Assembly: GCF_000516515.1 (NCBI RefSeq)
Contig: NZ_KI911784.1
Span: forward strand, 4,192,633-4,256,632
Direction of reading: 5' to 3'
Length of the DNA stretch: 64,000 nt
From: Chloroflexus sp. Y-396-1
GTDB lineage: Bacteria > Chloroflexota > Chloroflexia > Chloroflexales > Chloroflexaceae
This document shows positions 51,691 to 61,230 of this stretch, piece by piece. The translations under genes were made by a program, and so were the position numbers. Below the pieces are notes generated by a model, which was not told the origin of the DNA, did not search any database, and saw only the letters and a list, made by a program, of their open reading frames with translations. Every line of letters starts with the position of its first letter. Position 1 is the first letter of the stretch.

Positions 51691-54656
51691 GACTTCTTTC
51701 CCTTCCCCGGTAAGAAATACGCTTCACGGGCCGGACGGAAGGGGCGCAGAAGCCAGTGCGGACGCCGCATACCGTTGGGCGACACCTTTGAAGCCGGGCG
51801 AGTCATTGCCAGCCATTCGCGGTAAACTTCATGCGCCCGTTTGGTATCGACATAAATATCACCGTAGCGGTCATTCGGGCCGGCCGGCTCAAGCCGTACC
51901 TTCTGATGCCAGCAGTGCATGCCACTGACCGGATCAGGATGGACGGCGAAGGTCAGGTTTTGATGCACACCGGCATCTTCCCACCAGATGCGAGCGGTAT
52001 CGGGATCATCACTCTCGTATGGGCGGATGCCGTGAATCTGGCGCATACGCCATTCTCCTTGCCCCTCTTGCTTGAGTTCAACCAGCGCAGTAGACAGCCG
52101 ACCTCCACCGTCTTCCTGTAATCGCCATCGCCCCAGATGGTGCGAACAGGCGATCACGCCGGGGCGAATGCCTTCCGTCACCCAAACCCGATCAACGAAG
52201 TAGCCGATCTCGGTAATGACCTTGATCAGATCGCCGGTGCGTAAACCGAGCCGTTCAGCATCACTGGTATGAATCCAAACCGGATTTTTGTGGCTGATTT
52301 CGTACAGCCATTTCGCATTCCCACTGCGGGTGTGGATCAAGGTGGGCAGGCGGAATGTCGATAGGAGTACTGCCTCGTTCTTGCTGCGATCAATCTTACT
52401 CGGATGGACGTGGCTATGGATGTAGGTCGGGATCGCATATTCCGGCCATCCCCAATCGCGCAGCGTGGTTGAATAGAACTCAAGTCGACGCGAGGGTGTG
52501 GGGAAACCGGCCACAATGGAACCATCCTCCAGCTTGATGCCAATCGGTCGGCCCCGTTCGGGGTCAGGCTCGAAATATGGTAGTGGTGTGATGTTCGACG
52601 ATGGCGGCGCCGGGGTTTTGGTATAAACAATGCCGGTATCTGGATCGATGGTCGCATCAGCCAGTTCGGCGGAACTGAGCGGCTTATCGAACGTGGGTTG
52701 CACCCCTTTCCGAATTTCAAACGCACCGTAGCGGCGCATATACTCAAGTGGGGTCAGCCCCTCTTTCGCGGCGGCTTCCGGCAGGCCCGGTACATGGTTC
52801 TCGAACATCCAGCCGTAGAGTTCATCGACCGTTATCTTTTGGCCGGGGCGGTACGGACTCTCGAAGGTTTTACGAATGCCCAGCTTTCCATCGGGGTCAA
52901 TCCGCCACGACAACTCAATCCAAAACTCAACTTCTTCCCAGACTTCACCGGGATTCGCGTCACGGGTATCCTTTACCGGCTTCCCCAACCGACGCATAGC
53001 CTCACGGAGTACCGGTTGACGGAAAGCGATCCAGCAACCGGCGTGGGTTTCCTGGCTCATCATATCGTGTCGCTCGGCGCCCACTCCCATCGGCAAAATA
53101 TAGTCGGCAAACCAACCCGTTTCACTCCACGTCGGCGAGAGATGGACGTGTAAACCAATTTTGCTCTCGTCGGTCAGCACTTCCAGCCAGCTCATGCCGT
53201 CGGGATTTGTCCAAATAGGGTTGTAGACGCGGGTGAAGTAAGTATCGACCTTGCCCCGCCCTTCTTTGAGGAAGTGGGGCAGTAAGATACTCATCTCATA
53301 GAAGTTGAGTGGATACTCTTGCGGCCATGTTAGCTCGTTCCAGACTTTGGGATGCGGCGCCATGTTGGGGTGGCGAGGAATCCACTTATCCCAAACGTTA
53401 GCTGAGGTACCGCCTTCAACGCCGATTGAACCGGTCAGTACGTTGAGGAACCACAGACAACGGGCAACCATCCAGCCACCCAGATTAGAGCTCGTAGCGC
53501 TGCGCCAGCTATGGGTTGCCAGCTTTCCTTCACAGCGGGCAATGATCTTCGCCACCCGTTCAATTTGCTCGGCGCTGACCCCACTCTCTTGGGCGGCAAA
53601 TTCAAAGGTATACTGAGCGTAAAGCTCTTGCAACTTCATTTCAAAATGCTCGAAACTGACCGGTAGATCGGGGTGCTCAGCGCGTAGATAATCAGCCCAG
53701 TTCACCCAGCGCCGGACAAAATCGCGATTGTACTGACCGGTGCGGATCAGGTAATTGGCAATCGCCAGGAGGATAGCCGTCTCGCTGCCCGGCCACGGCG
53801 AGAGCCATTCGTCGGCGAGTGAGGCCGTGTTCGAGAGACGGGTATCGAGCACTATCAACTTGGCACCAGCCATTTTACCCTCCATAATCCGCTGTGCGTG
53901 CGGGTTGAAGTAATGGCCGGTTTCGAGATGAGAGCTGATTAGCAGAATGACACGGGCGTTCGCATGATCGGGTGATGGTCGATCAAGCCCCATCCACATT
54001 GCCTGTCCACAACGTGCTCCTGATGAACAGACATTTGTGTGCGAATTGTGCCCATCAATCCCCCATCCTGTTAACACCCACTCCATAAAACCATCATGAC
54101 CGGGGCGACCCACGTGATAGATAACCTCTGTTTGTCGCTGTTCGATAATTGCCTTACGAATCCGACCGGCAATCTCGTTGAGGGCTTCATCCCAGGAAAC
54201 GCGCACCCATTTCCCTTCACCACGTTTCCCGGCCCGCTTCAGTGGGTACAGAATACGGTCGGGGTCATAGACCTGATTAAGGGTGGCCGGGCCTTTGGCA
54301 CAGTTGCGGCCACGACTGCCCGGATGCAGCGGATTACCCTCGAATTTCTTGATCTTGAGCGTCTCGACATCAACATACGCCAGCAGACCACAAGCGCTCT
54401 CACAATTGAAACAGACGGTCGGCACCAACGTGTAACGACGAGCAACTTTTCGAGGCCATTCCTTTGGATCGTACTCTGTCCAATCATTCCACCGTTCCAC
54501 CGGTGGATAATCGCGCAGTTCCTGACTGCTGATCGGTGTTGCAGCAGGTGCTGTGCTCTTCACATAGGCCTGCACTGGCGGGGTCAGCGGCTCAACCCGC
54601 GATTGCGCACGCTGACCGAATGTTCCTAACAACCGATTGAGCAATGATGTCGTCAT
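51687..54656 (-). CDS. Molybdopterin oxidoreductase catalytic subunit (DMSO reductase superfamily)
   Basis: 989 residues. It has an N-terminal 4Fe-4S site (CFNCESACGLLAY, then GRNCAKG), the bis-MGD core, and a C-terminal dinucleotide-binding domain. The Mo ligand is probably Cys in SHTNVCSSGARCG. No twin-arginine signal is present at the N-terminus, so it should work on the cytoplasmic side. It is encoded after an FeS-NrfD fusion protein (12-bp gap) and before its chaperone, making a complex iron-sulfur molybdoenzyme. The substrate (sulfur compound, formate, arsenic or other) cannot be told from the sequence. Confidence 0.9.
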   Translation of the reverse strand: MTTSLLNRLLGTFGQRAQSRVEPLTPPVQAYVKSTAPAATPISSQELRDYPPVERWNDWTEYDPKEWPRKVARRYTLVPTVCFNCESACGLLAYVDVETLKIKKFEGNPLHPGSRGRNCAKGPATLNQVYDPDRILYPLKRAGKRGEGKWVRVSWDEALNEIAGRIRKAIIEQRQTEVIYHVGRPGHDGFMEWVLTGWGIDGHNSHTNVCSSGARCGQAMWMGLDRPSPDHANARVILLISSHLETGHYFNPHAQRIMEGKMAGAKLIVLDTRLSNTASLADEWLSPWPGSETAILLAIANYLIRTGQYNRDFVRRWVNWADYLRAEHPDLPVSFEHFEMKLQELYAQYTFEFAAQESGVSAEQIERVAKIIARCEGKLATHSWRSATSSNLGGWMVARCLWFLNVLTGSIGVEGGTSANVWDKWIPRHPNMAPHPKVWNELTWPQEYPLNFYEMSILLPHFLKEGRGKVDTYFTRVYNPIWTNPDGMSWLEVLTDESKIGLHVHLSPTWSETGWFADYILPMGVGAERHDMMSQETHAGCWIAFRQPVLREAMRRLGKPVKDTRDANPGEVWEEVEFWIELSWRIDPDGKLGIRKTFESPYRPGQKITVDELYGWMFENHVPGLPEAAAKEGLTPLEYMRRYGAFEIRKGVQPTFDKPLSSAELADATIDPDTGIVYTKTPAPPSSNITPLPYFEPDPERGRPIGIKLEDGSIVAGFPTPSRRLEFYSTTLRDWGWPEYAIPTYIHSHVHPSKIDRSKNEAVLLSTFRLPTLIHTRSGNAKWLYEISHKNPVWIHTSDAERLGLRTGDLIKVITEIGYFVDRVWVTEGIRPGVIACSHHLGRWRLQEDGGGRLSTALVELKQEGQGEWRMRQIHGIRPYESDDPDTARIWWEDAGVHQNLTFAVHPDPVSGMHCWHQKVRLEPAGPNDRYGDIYVDTKRAHEVYREWLAMTRPASKVSPNGMRRPHWLLRPFRPAREAYFLPGKGKKS

Positions 54657-54668
54657 GACTACACCTTT

Positions 54669-56348
54669 CTAACTGTTTGGCACGTGTTGCGGCGCCATGA
54701 CGAAAGCGTATTCAAAGGCGTACAACCCGGCAATAGCGGTCAAACCGGCGATAGCCAGCAGCGGAGCGGCAAGGGCCGGTGTCAGTACGGCCAAACCGAT
54801 CAATACTGCCGGTACAACATGACCAAGAAGAATAGCCCCTTGCCAGAAATGGCGACGGAAGCGGCCATGGCTGATGTCGTGGGCGGCGCGGGCAGCCACC
54901 TCACTGGCATGCGGAATGCCGAACTCGCCGAGCAAGAGCATGAAGAGATCAAGCAACAGACTGCCCGCAAACGTCCAGCCAAGTAGGTTGAACAACGCTG
55001 CTGGCATCGCAACAAAGGGTGCAAGCAGCAGCAGGGTACCACTTCCGACCATCAGGGCCTGCACCAAAAGATGGGCCGGCAAGAGTGGACTCTGCCAGAG
55101 GTCGCGACCCTCAGCTTGTGCGAAGAGGAATGCGGTGTAGATAGCGGCCATCACGGCCAGAGGCATCCCGACCCAGGCCAGGACAGGTCGCAATCCCGAA
55201 ATTGCGGCTTCCGGCCATATATTCAGAGCAGCACCGGCTTCGGCCAGGAACCAAAGCCCAGCCACCACAGAGAAGGCCACCAGGATAAACGCGCCGCGCG
55301 TCAACCAGCTTCGCCATTGGGGTCGGGTGAGAATGGTAAAGAACATGTGTGGTCGTTCCAGATCAAAGACCAGCAAGGCGGTGGTTATGCCAATAAAGAG
55401 CAGACTCACAAAGAGCGTGATCGCCAGTAACGGTGCAGCTAGGGGAGCCAACCCCAAACCAACGGCGGCAGCCACGACCATGAAGACACCACTCCCGATA
55501 CCTTTTGTGACCAGATAGGCTGGCACCGGCCAGTGCCACGGTATCTTGTGCTGCGCGTTATAGCCGGTTTGCACCATATGACCGGCGACTCGCCCACCAA
55601 GCATTAAGGCACTCTGACCGATTCCCAGTCCCTGCTCGCGTGGTGGACGTATCTTTGCGCCGGAGGCGGCGGTGAGCGGGATCACCTCGCGCACCGGTTG
55701 ACGATGACCATTGCCGTTGTGATGGCCAACCAGTTGCTCACTCACTACATCGGCCCACATAAACGTTGACGCAACCGCCGGCGCTGTTGGCGTCAGTGTC
55801 GTCTGATCGGCATCGATATAGAACAACTTCGGCGCCGTTCCCTGTTCAGGCTTGCGCACTGCTACCGGCTCACGAGCGATCAATTGGCTGATAAGACTGT
55901 TGGGATCGTCGAGATCGCCAGAGATAATCGCCTGTTCAGGACAGACAATCTCGCAAGCCGGTTTCAGCCCTTGATCGATGCGGTGGGCGCAGAAATGGCA
56001 TTTCGCCGCATTGTGCGATTCTGGGTCGATGTAAATCGCGTCATAGGGGCAGGCTTGCAAACAGGCTTTGCAGCCGATACACACCTTCGGATCGAACTCC
56101 ACGATCCCATCGGTGCGCTGGTACATGGCGGTAACCGGACAAATGCGGACACAGGGCGGATTGGCACAGTGATTGCAGCGAGTCACCTGAAAATGGCGAC
56201 GGGTGTGAGGGAAGGTACCGGTTTCAACGTATTTTACCCACGTTCGATAAACCCCAAGCGGAACTTCATTTTCCGACTTGCAGGCAGTGCTGCATGCGTG
56301 GCAACCGATACACTTCCGCTGATCGATGAGGAAGCCGTAGTTTGTCAT
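54669..56348 (-). CDS. Fused electron-transfer FeS subunit and NrfD-type quinone-binding membrane subunit
   Basis: 559 residues. The first 190 have four 4Fe-4S cluster motifs (CIGCHACSTACKSEN, CNHCANPPCVRICP, CIGCKACLQACP, CHFCAHRIDQGLKPACEIVCP). From about 265 on are eight or nine membrane helices of the NrfD/PsrC type. In most organisms these are two separate proteins (DmsB and DmsC or PsrB and PsrC). Electrons would pass between menaquinone in the membrane part and the Mo subunit. The linker (190-260) is low complexity. First gene of the operon. Confidence 0.9.
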   Translation of the reverse strand: MTNYGFLIDQRKCIGCHACSTACKSENEVPLGVYRTWVKYVETGTFPHTRRHFQVTRCNHCANPPCVRICPVTAMYQRTDGIVEFDPKVCIGCKACLQACPYDAIYIDPESHNAAKCHFCAHRIDQGLKPACEIVCPEQAIISGDLDDPNSLISQLIAREPVAVRKPEQGTAPKLFYIDADQTTLTPTAPAVASTFMWADVVSEQLVGHHNGNGHRQPVREVIPLTAASGAKIRPPREQGLGIGQSALMLGGRVAGHMVQTGYNAQHKIPWHWPVPAYLVTKGIGSGVFMVVAAAVGLGLAPLAAPLLAITLFVSLLFIGITTALLVFDLERPHMFFTILTRPQWRSWLTRGAFILVAFSVVAGLWFLAEAGAALNIWPEAAISGLRPVLAWVGMPLAVMAAIYTAFLFAQAEGRDLWQSPLLPAHLLVQALMVGSGTLLLLAPFVAMPAALFNLLGWTFAGSLLLDLFMLLLGEFGIPHASEVAARAAHDISHGRFRRHFWQGAILLGHVVPAVLIGLAVLTPALAAPLLAIAGLTAIAGLYAFEYAFVMAPQHVPNS

Positions 56349-56430
56349 GGCCAGCTCTTTCTGGCTATGGAATAATGCTTATACCCTGCTGTTATCTTAG
56401 CAGAGAGTGTATTATCGAACAAGTAGATAT

Positions 56431-56484
56431 TTTCGATAATTTATATCGAAATTGTGCATAGATTGTTAGATTATTATGCACAAT
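56431..56484. promoter_or_regulatory. Two inverted repeats between the molybdoenzyme operon and the LysR gene
   Basis: TTTCGATA-5-TATCGAAA (56431-56451) and ATTGTGCATA-14-TATGCACAAT (56451-56484) are both perfect. They lie in the AT-rich divergent control region, 83 bp before the FeS-NrfD start. Two half-sites of this kind fit a LysR-type regulator and its partners. Confidence 0.6.
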
Positions 56485-56682
56485 CATCGGTTCTTCGTCT
56501 CATGAATGTACCACGGGCAACAGCCGCAACCCGAAGCCATCTGTTCTGCGGTACAATAAAACAGTTACGCTGAAAGCCCAAGTAGAGATACTGTCTGTAG
56601 GTAGCATCGGGAGACGGAAGAGGCATTGCTGTTATCTCGGTCACTTGATCACGCACATCTGCAAGTGGTTGTAGGAGGAAGT

Positions 56683-57564
56683 GTGACACTCAACCTGCAT
56701 CTGTTACGGATTTACGTCGCTGTGCTCGAGCAGGGTAGTTTCACACGGGCAGCCGAGGTACTAACCATGAGCCAGTCGGCTGTATCACGTGCTGTACAAG
56801 AACTTGAACGGCAACTGGGAACTATCTTGCTCGAACGGCGTCCTCGTGGGGTAACACCAACGATAGCCGGTGCTATTCTGGGCGAGCATGCTCGACGCAT
56901 TTTCACGCATGAACGGCTGGCTATCGAGGCCCTGAACGAACTGCGCGGTCTCCAACGAGGACGGTTGGCAATTGGCGCTAGCAGTACGATTGGTATCTAT
57001 CTCCTACCACCTCTCCTCGGCCACTATCACCGCCGCTATCCGGGCATCGAACTCTTTCTCGACATCGGCAACACACAGCAAGTCATGGAACATCTGCTCA
57101 CATATCGGATTGATGTCGCCTATGTCGAAGGGCCGGTAGCGCCTGACGAGCATTTAGATATTATGCCCTGGCGGAGTGACGAGCTGGTCGTTATTGCCTC
57201 TCCCGATCATCCTCTTGCGCGACGGGTGACCATCAGTTGTACCGATCTGCAGGACGCACCGTTTGTCTTCCGCGAACCCGGTTCGGGCACGCGCGAAGTG
57301 ATGGAGCAGGCTCTGGCATCACGCGGAATTACAGTACGACCGATCATGGAACTGGGTAGCACCGAAGCCATCAAGCAGGCAGTGAGTGCCGGTTTAGGTC
57401 TGAGTATGGTTTCGCGGGTGACTATTCAGTCGGAGTTGATTGCCGGTAGGCTGCGGGTACTCAATATCCCTGATCTGACGGTTCAACGTCAGTTGAGTCG
57501 GGTGCGTTTGAATGACCGGCCCCTGAGTCAGGCACTTGAGGCGTGGTTCAAGCATCGTGGTTGA
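56683..57564 (+). CDS. LysR-family transcriptional regulator
   Basis: 293 residues from GTG 56683, 4 nt after AGGAGG; the frame opens at 56626 without such a site. The N-terminal helix-turn-helix is clear (LLRIYVAVLEQGSFTRAAEV, then SQSAVSRAVQELERQLG), followed by a periplasmic-binding-like effector domain (LAIGASSTIGIYLLPPLLG). The effector domain resembles CysB/CbbR-like members. It is divergent from the molybdoenzyme operon and probably controls it. Confidence 0.92.
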   Translation: MTLNLHLLRIYVAVLEQGSFTRAAEVLTMSQSAVSRAVQELERQLGTILLERRPRGVTPTIAGAILGEHARRIFTHERLAIEALNELRGLQRGRLAIGASSTIGIYLLPPLLGHYHRRYPGIELFLDIGNTQQVMEHLLTYRIDVAYVEGPVAPDEHLDIMPWRSDELVVIASPDHPLARRVTISCTDLQDAPFVFREPGSGTREVMEQALASRGITVRPIMELGSTEAIKQAVSAGLGLSMVSRVTIQSELIAGRLRVLNIPDLTVQRQLSRVRLNDRPLSQALEAWFKHRG

Positions 57565-57765
57565 CATAAATTTAAAACATTTTCCTGGCAACGTGGATGG
57601 TGCGCAGGTAAAGCCTGCACACGTTGCGTCCGCACGCTCCGCTCCCTAGGCAGGTTCTGAACCCGTCCGATGCAGTACCCGGCAGATCGGCAGACTCGTC
57701 AGTGCGCCATCTGAGCAGGTTGAGAACTCGCCCCTACCGATTGCGATGCTCTATAGCAAAACATC

Positions 57766-58053
57766 TCACGTTGGCTCGATCCGAACACCGCGCCAAAATG
57801 CGATGTAGCCGGCAATCTGGCTGGCCGCCGCTTTCGGGGTTGGATAATACCAGGCTGCATCGCGATTAACCTGACCATTTACCACCACGTCGTAGTAGCT
57901 GGCAGTACCTTTCCACGGACAGACGGTATGCGTCTGGCTGTCGCGCAGGTATTCACGTTTCACCGCGTCGGGCGGGAAGTAATGATTACCCTCCACAACG
58001 ATAGTTGCATCGCTCTCGGCGATTACGGCTCCATTCCAGATTGCACGTGGCAT
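57766..58053 (-). CDS. DUF427 family protein
   Basis: 95 residues from ATG 58053. The family core is complete: AVIAESDATIVVEGNHYFPP, TVCPWKGTASYYDVVVNG, DAAWYYPTPKAAASQIAGY. The function of DUF427 is not established. GGGAGA lies just upstream of the start. It is a single gene, convergent with nothing close. Confidence 0.9.
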   Translation of the reverse strand: MPRAIWNGAVIAESDATIVVEGNHYFPPDAVKREYLRDSQTHTVCPWKGTASYYDVVVNGQVNRDAAWYYPTPKAAASQIAGYIAFWRGVRIEPT

Positions 58054-58237
58054 AGCATTCTCCCTGTTTTGGTAAACACTTTTCTCCATGATGCCACAAT
58101 TTGCGTATCTTTTGCGGCTGATAAACGGTTTCTTTATATAGAGCATCTATCCCTCCCTTTCGTATATGGTGGGTAGTACCAGGGGGAGCGGTTCTGGGGA
58201 GGTGCTCAGTCACGCTCGCATAAGAACGGATGGAAAT

Positions 58238-59323
58238 ATGGAAGATGTTGTACGCTACTACGTTGGTTTCAACCTGGTACCGGGGATTGGCCCACTGCGC
58301 TTAGCGCGTTTGATCGAACGGTGCGGGTCGATAGCCGCTGCCTGGCATGCCGATGAGACGATGATGATTGCTGCCGGCCTTGATGCACGCAGTATGGCGG
58401 GTTTGCAAGAAGCGCGCCGGCGAATCGATCTTGATGCCGAGCTAGAACGTCTCCGCGCTGTTGGGGTAACACCAATATCGATTGCCGATCCGCGTTACCC
58501 GCCACTCCTGCGGATGATTCCGGCACCGCCGCCGCTGCTCTACCTGTGCGGCACGCTTACTCCTGCCGATCAGCGGGCAGTTGCAATTGTTGGGACGCGC
58601 CATCCCAGTCATTATGGCCGTGAAGCAGCACGACGGCTGGCACGCGATCTAGCATCTGCCGGGATGACGATCGTGAGTGGGTTGGCATTAGGGATCGATA
58701 CGATTGCCCACACTGCGGCGCTCGAAGCCGGTGGTCGCACGATTGCCGTGTTGGCCAGCGGCATTGATCGGGTCTATCCAGAGCGAAATCGGGCGCTGGC
58801 CGAGCGGATCAAAACATCTGGCGCGCTCTTGAGTGATTATCCGCTCGGTACCCCACCGGCGCCGCTCAATTTTCCGCCACGCAACCGAATTATCTCTGGG
58901 TTGAGTCTGGCGACGCTGGTGGTGGAGGCAGGCGAAAGTAGCGGTGCGCTCATCACGGTACAATTTGCGCTCGATCAGGGGCGTGAGGTGATGGCAGTAC
59001 CGGGGTCGATCTTCAACCCGCTCAGTGCTGGGCCGCATCGCCTGATCCGTGATGGCGCTGCGATTGTTACCGGCGCCGACGATGTGCTGGCGGTGCTCAA
59101 CCTTGATCGGCAGACTACATTGGCTGATACGCCACTCGATGTGGCACTCACGCCTGAGGAAGAAGCGATCTACGCTGTAGTTATGGCAGAACCGCAGCAT
59201 ATTGACATGATCGGTCGCGCTGCCGGTCAGTCGGCAGCAGCGACGGCTGCGGCTTTAGCGCTGTTGGAATTGAAGGGGTTGGTGCGTCAGGTGGCACCAC
59301 TCTACTACGCACGGGGGAGGTGA
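58238..59323 (+). CDS. dprA: DNA processing protein DprA
   Basis: 361 residues from ATG 58238. DprA loads RecA on incoming single-stranded DNA during natural transformation. A short N-terminal helix-hairpin-helix part (LVPGIGPLRLARLIERCG) precedes the Rossmann-like domain: VAIVGTRHPSHYGREAARRL, TIVSGLALGIDTIAHTAAL, NFPPRNRIISGLSLATLVVE and GREVMAVPGSIFNPLSAG. The C-terminal winged-helix domain is present (IGRAAGQSAAATAAALALLE). Length is normal. The ribosome site is weak. Confidence 0.94.
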   Translation: MEDVVRYYVGFNLVPGIGPLRLARLIERCGSIAAAWHADETMMIAAGLDARSMAGLQEARRRIDLDAELERLRAVGVTPISIADPRYPPLLRMIPAPPPLLYLCGTLTPADQRAVAIVGTRHPSHYGREAARRLARDLASAGMTIVSGLALGIDTIAHTAALEAGGRTIAVLASGIDRVYPERNRALAERIKTSGALLSDYPLGTPPAPLNFPPRNRIISGLSLATLVVEAGESSGALITVQFALDQGREVMAVPGSIFNPLSAGPHRLIRDGAAIVTGADDVLAVLNLDRQTTLADTPLDVALTPEEEAIYAVVMAEPQHIDMIGRAAGQSAAATAAALALLELKGLVRQVAPLYYARGR

Positions 59324-59397
59324 AATGCTCGGCGGGTTAAGTGGTTTGATGTCTGTATGGTGTCAGGAATGTGCCCATACCCGCCTCCGCACGGTTG

Positions 59398-59871
59398 TCA
59401 AAAATCAAAATGTGCTTCTGCACGGTTAGCAAACGCATCAGCCAGCATGCGGCGGGTGCGATTGAGTAACGGTGGCAAGTGATTGGGATCGAAAAATTTT
59501 ACGTTGACATTTTCGTCGCCGGCCTGTTGAAGTTCACCACCGACAATGCGGGCAGCGAAGAAGATCGCCAGAATCTGGGACTGATCGCCATTGGGATAGC
59601 TCCAGGCGAAATCGGGGCCGCTGTAGACGCCGATAAGTTTTTCTGGTTTCAACAGCAGACCGGTTTCTTCGTATACTTCGCGCACCAGACCACGGGCTGG
59701 TGATTCGTCGAGGTTAATTGTTCCTCCCGGTACATCCCAGAGCATGACATCAGCCCGGCGGCAGAGTAGTATGTGACCGGCTTCATTGCGAACAAAGCCA
59801 CTTGCACGCACCTGTAGGATTCGTTGATGACCAACATAGCTACGCAACCAGCGCGTATATTTGACTGTCAT
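59398..59871 (-). CDS. NUDIX hydrolase
   Basis: 157 residues from ATG 59871, after GGAGCC; the frame opens at 59901. The Nudix box is complete: GGTINLDESPARGLVREVYE followed by ETG (G-x5-E-x7-REVYEETG). It hydrolyses a nucleoside diphosphate linked to another group. Substrate unknown. Single-gene unit, convergent with dprA. Confidence 0.92.
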   Translation of the reverse strand: MTVKYTRWLRSYVGHQRILQVRASGFVRNEAGHILLCRRADVMLWDVPGGTINLDESPARGLVREVYEETGLLLKPEKLIGVYSGPDFAWSYPNGDQSQILAIFFAARIVGGELQQAGDENVNVKFFDPNHLPPLLNRTRRMLADAFANRAEAHFDF

Positions 59872-60014
59872 ACCTGGCTCCTTTGCTCGTTTGCCGGTCA
59901 TTATAACAGATTGTGCTTCAGCATCACGCTGCCGGGCTTGGGTTGGGCAGTGGCCTCGCGGAACTCGCCACTTTCGTCGTTAGTCGTGTTCGCGCTGGTA
60001 ATCCTTTCGCGCTC

Positions 60015-61205
60015 CTAATGCTCCTCGCCACGTAGCACAGTCGCAATGGCCGTTACAACCCGCTCAAGATCGGTCTGTTCAATCACCAATGGAGGGAGCA
60101 GACGTAGGACATTGGGTCCGGCGGGCAATGCCAGCACACCCTGGTCAATCAAGGAAGTAATCACCGGTTGGACACGGCTCTTCAGCTCAAGGCCAACCAG
60201 CAAGCCTAATCCGCGTACTTCTCGCACCGCCGGCAAGCGCAGATCGCGCAGCGCCTGGATCAGCCAGGCACCTTTCCTTGCCGCCTGTTCGGGAATACGT
60301 TCGGTCTGATAGACCTGAAGGGCAGCCCGTGCCGCAGCGCACGCCAGTGGGTTGCCACCGAAAGTTGAGCCGTGAGCTCCCGCCGGTAACGTGCCATGCC
60401 GTTCGTGTATCGCCACCGCACCCATCGGTACACCGGCAGCAATACTCTTGGCAAGAATGAGGATGTCGGGCGTCACGCCACTATGTTCAATTGCAAAGAG
60501 CTTACCGGTACGGCCAAAACCGGTCTGGACTTCATCAACCAGCAAGAGCGAACCATTGGCGGCGCAGATGGCAGCAACCTGTTCGAGATAGCCGGCCGGT
60601 GCCGGACGTACACCACCTTCGCCTTGTACCGGCTCAACGATTACAGCCGCTGTGTGCGGGCCAACTGCCGATTGTAGGGCCTCAAGATTGCCGTAGGGTA
60701 CGTGGCTAAATTCGGGTACGAGTGGCAAAAATGGCTCACGGTATTTGCTCTCCCAGGTGGCGCTTAGGGCGCCCATGGTGCGCCCATGAAATCCGCGCAT
60801 TGTCGCCACAATACCAGGACGACCGGTCAACAGACGGGCAAACTTGAGCGCAGCTTCCACCGCTTCGGCACCACTGTTGCAAAGGAAGATACGAGCAGGG
60901 AATGGCAGTGCTGCTGCCAGCTCGCTCAGGTACGCAGCCCGCACATCATTGGGAAAAATTTCGGGACAACTGATCAAACGTTCAGCCTGTTCACGAATCG
61001 CTGCCACGATAACCGGATGAGCGTGACCGAGGTTGGCAGCCCCCTGACCGCCAACACAATCGATGTACATCCGACCCTCGGCATCGTAGAGATGAGCACC
61101 CGCGCCACGCACAATCGCGAGCGGCCGTTTTGGGTATAGTCCGGTGGTATACCGACTCTCTTGCGCAATAATTTCGGCATTTGTACTGAGCGTAATGTTC
61201 GTCAT
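60015..61205 (-). CDS. Acetylornithine/acetyl-lysine aminotransferase-like PLP enzyme
   Basis: 396 residues from ATG 61205, with AAGGA about 8 nt upstream; the frame opens at 61229. Class III aminotransferase: [53 protein letters not shown], and PLP Lys in [13 protein letters not shown]. ArgD and LysJ cannot be separated here. It lies 25 bp after menD, so it is in the same transcript although functionally unrelated. Confidence 0.9.
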   Translation of the reverse strand: MTNITLSTNAEIIAQESRYTTGLYPKRPLAIVRGAGAHLYDAEGRMYIDCVGGQGAANLGHAHPVIVAAIREQAERLISCPEIFPNDVRAAYLSELAAALPFPARIFLCNSGAEAVEAALKFARLLTGRPGIVATMRGFHGRTMGALSATWESKYREPFLPLVPEFSHVPYGNLEALQSAVGPHTAAVIVEPVQGEGGVRPAPAGYLEQVAAICAANGSLLLVDEVQTGFGRTGKLFAIEHSGVTPDILILAKSIAAGVPMGAVAIHERHGTLPAGAHGSTFGGNPLACAAARAALQVYQTERIPEQAARKGAWLIQALRDLRLPAVREVRGLGLLVGLELKSRVQPVITSLIDQGVLALPAGPNVLRLLPPLVIEQTDLERVVTAIATVLRGEEH

Positions 61206-61230
61206 GGGTGTATCCTTAGATACTTGCATA

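Noticed and set aside
53900-54100. Selenocysteine or Ser as Mo ligand in the molybdoenzyme
   Set aside because: The ligand region reads TNVCSSG with ordinary codons; no TGA is present, so Cys is most likely.
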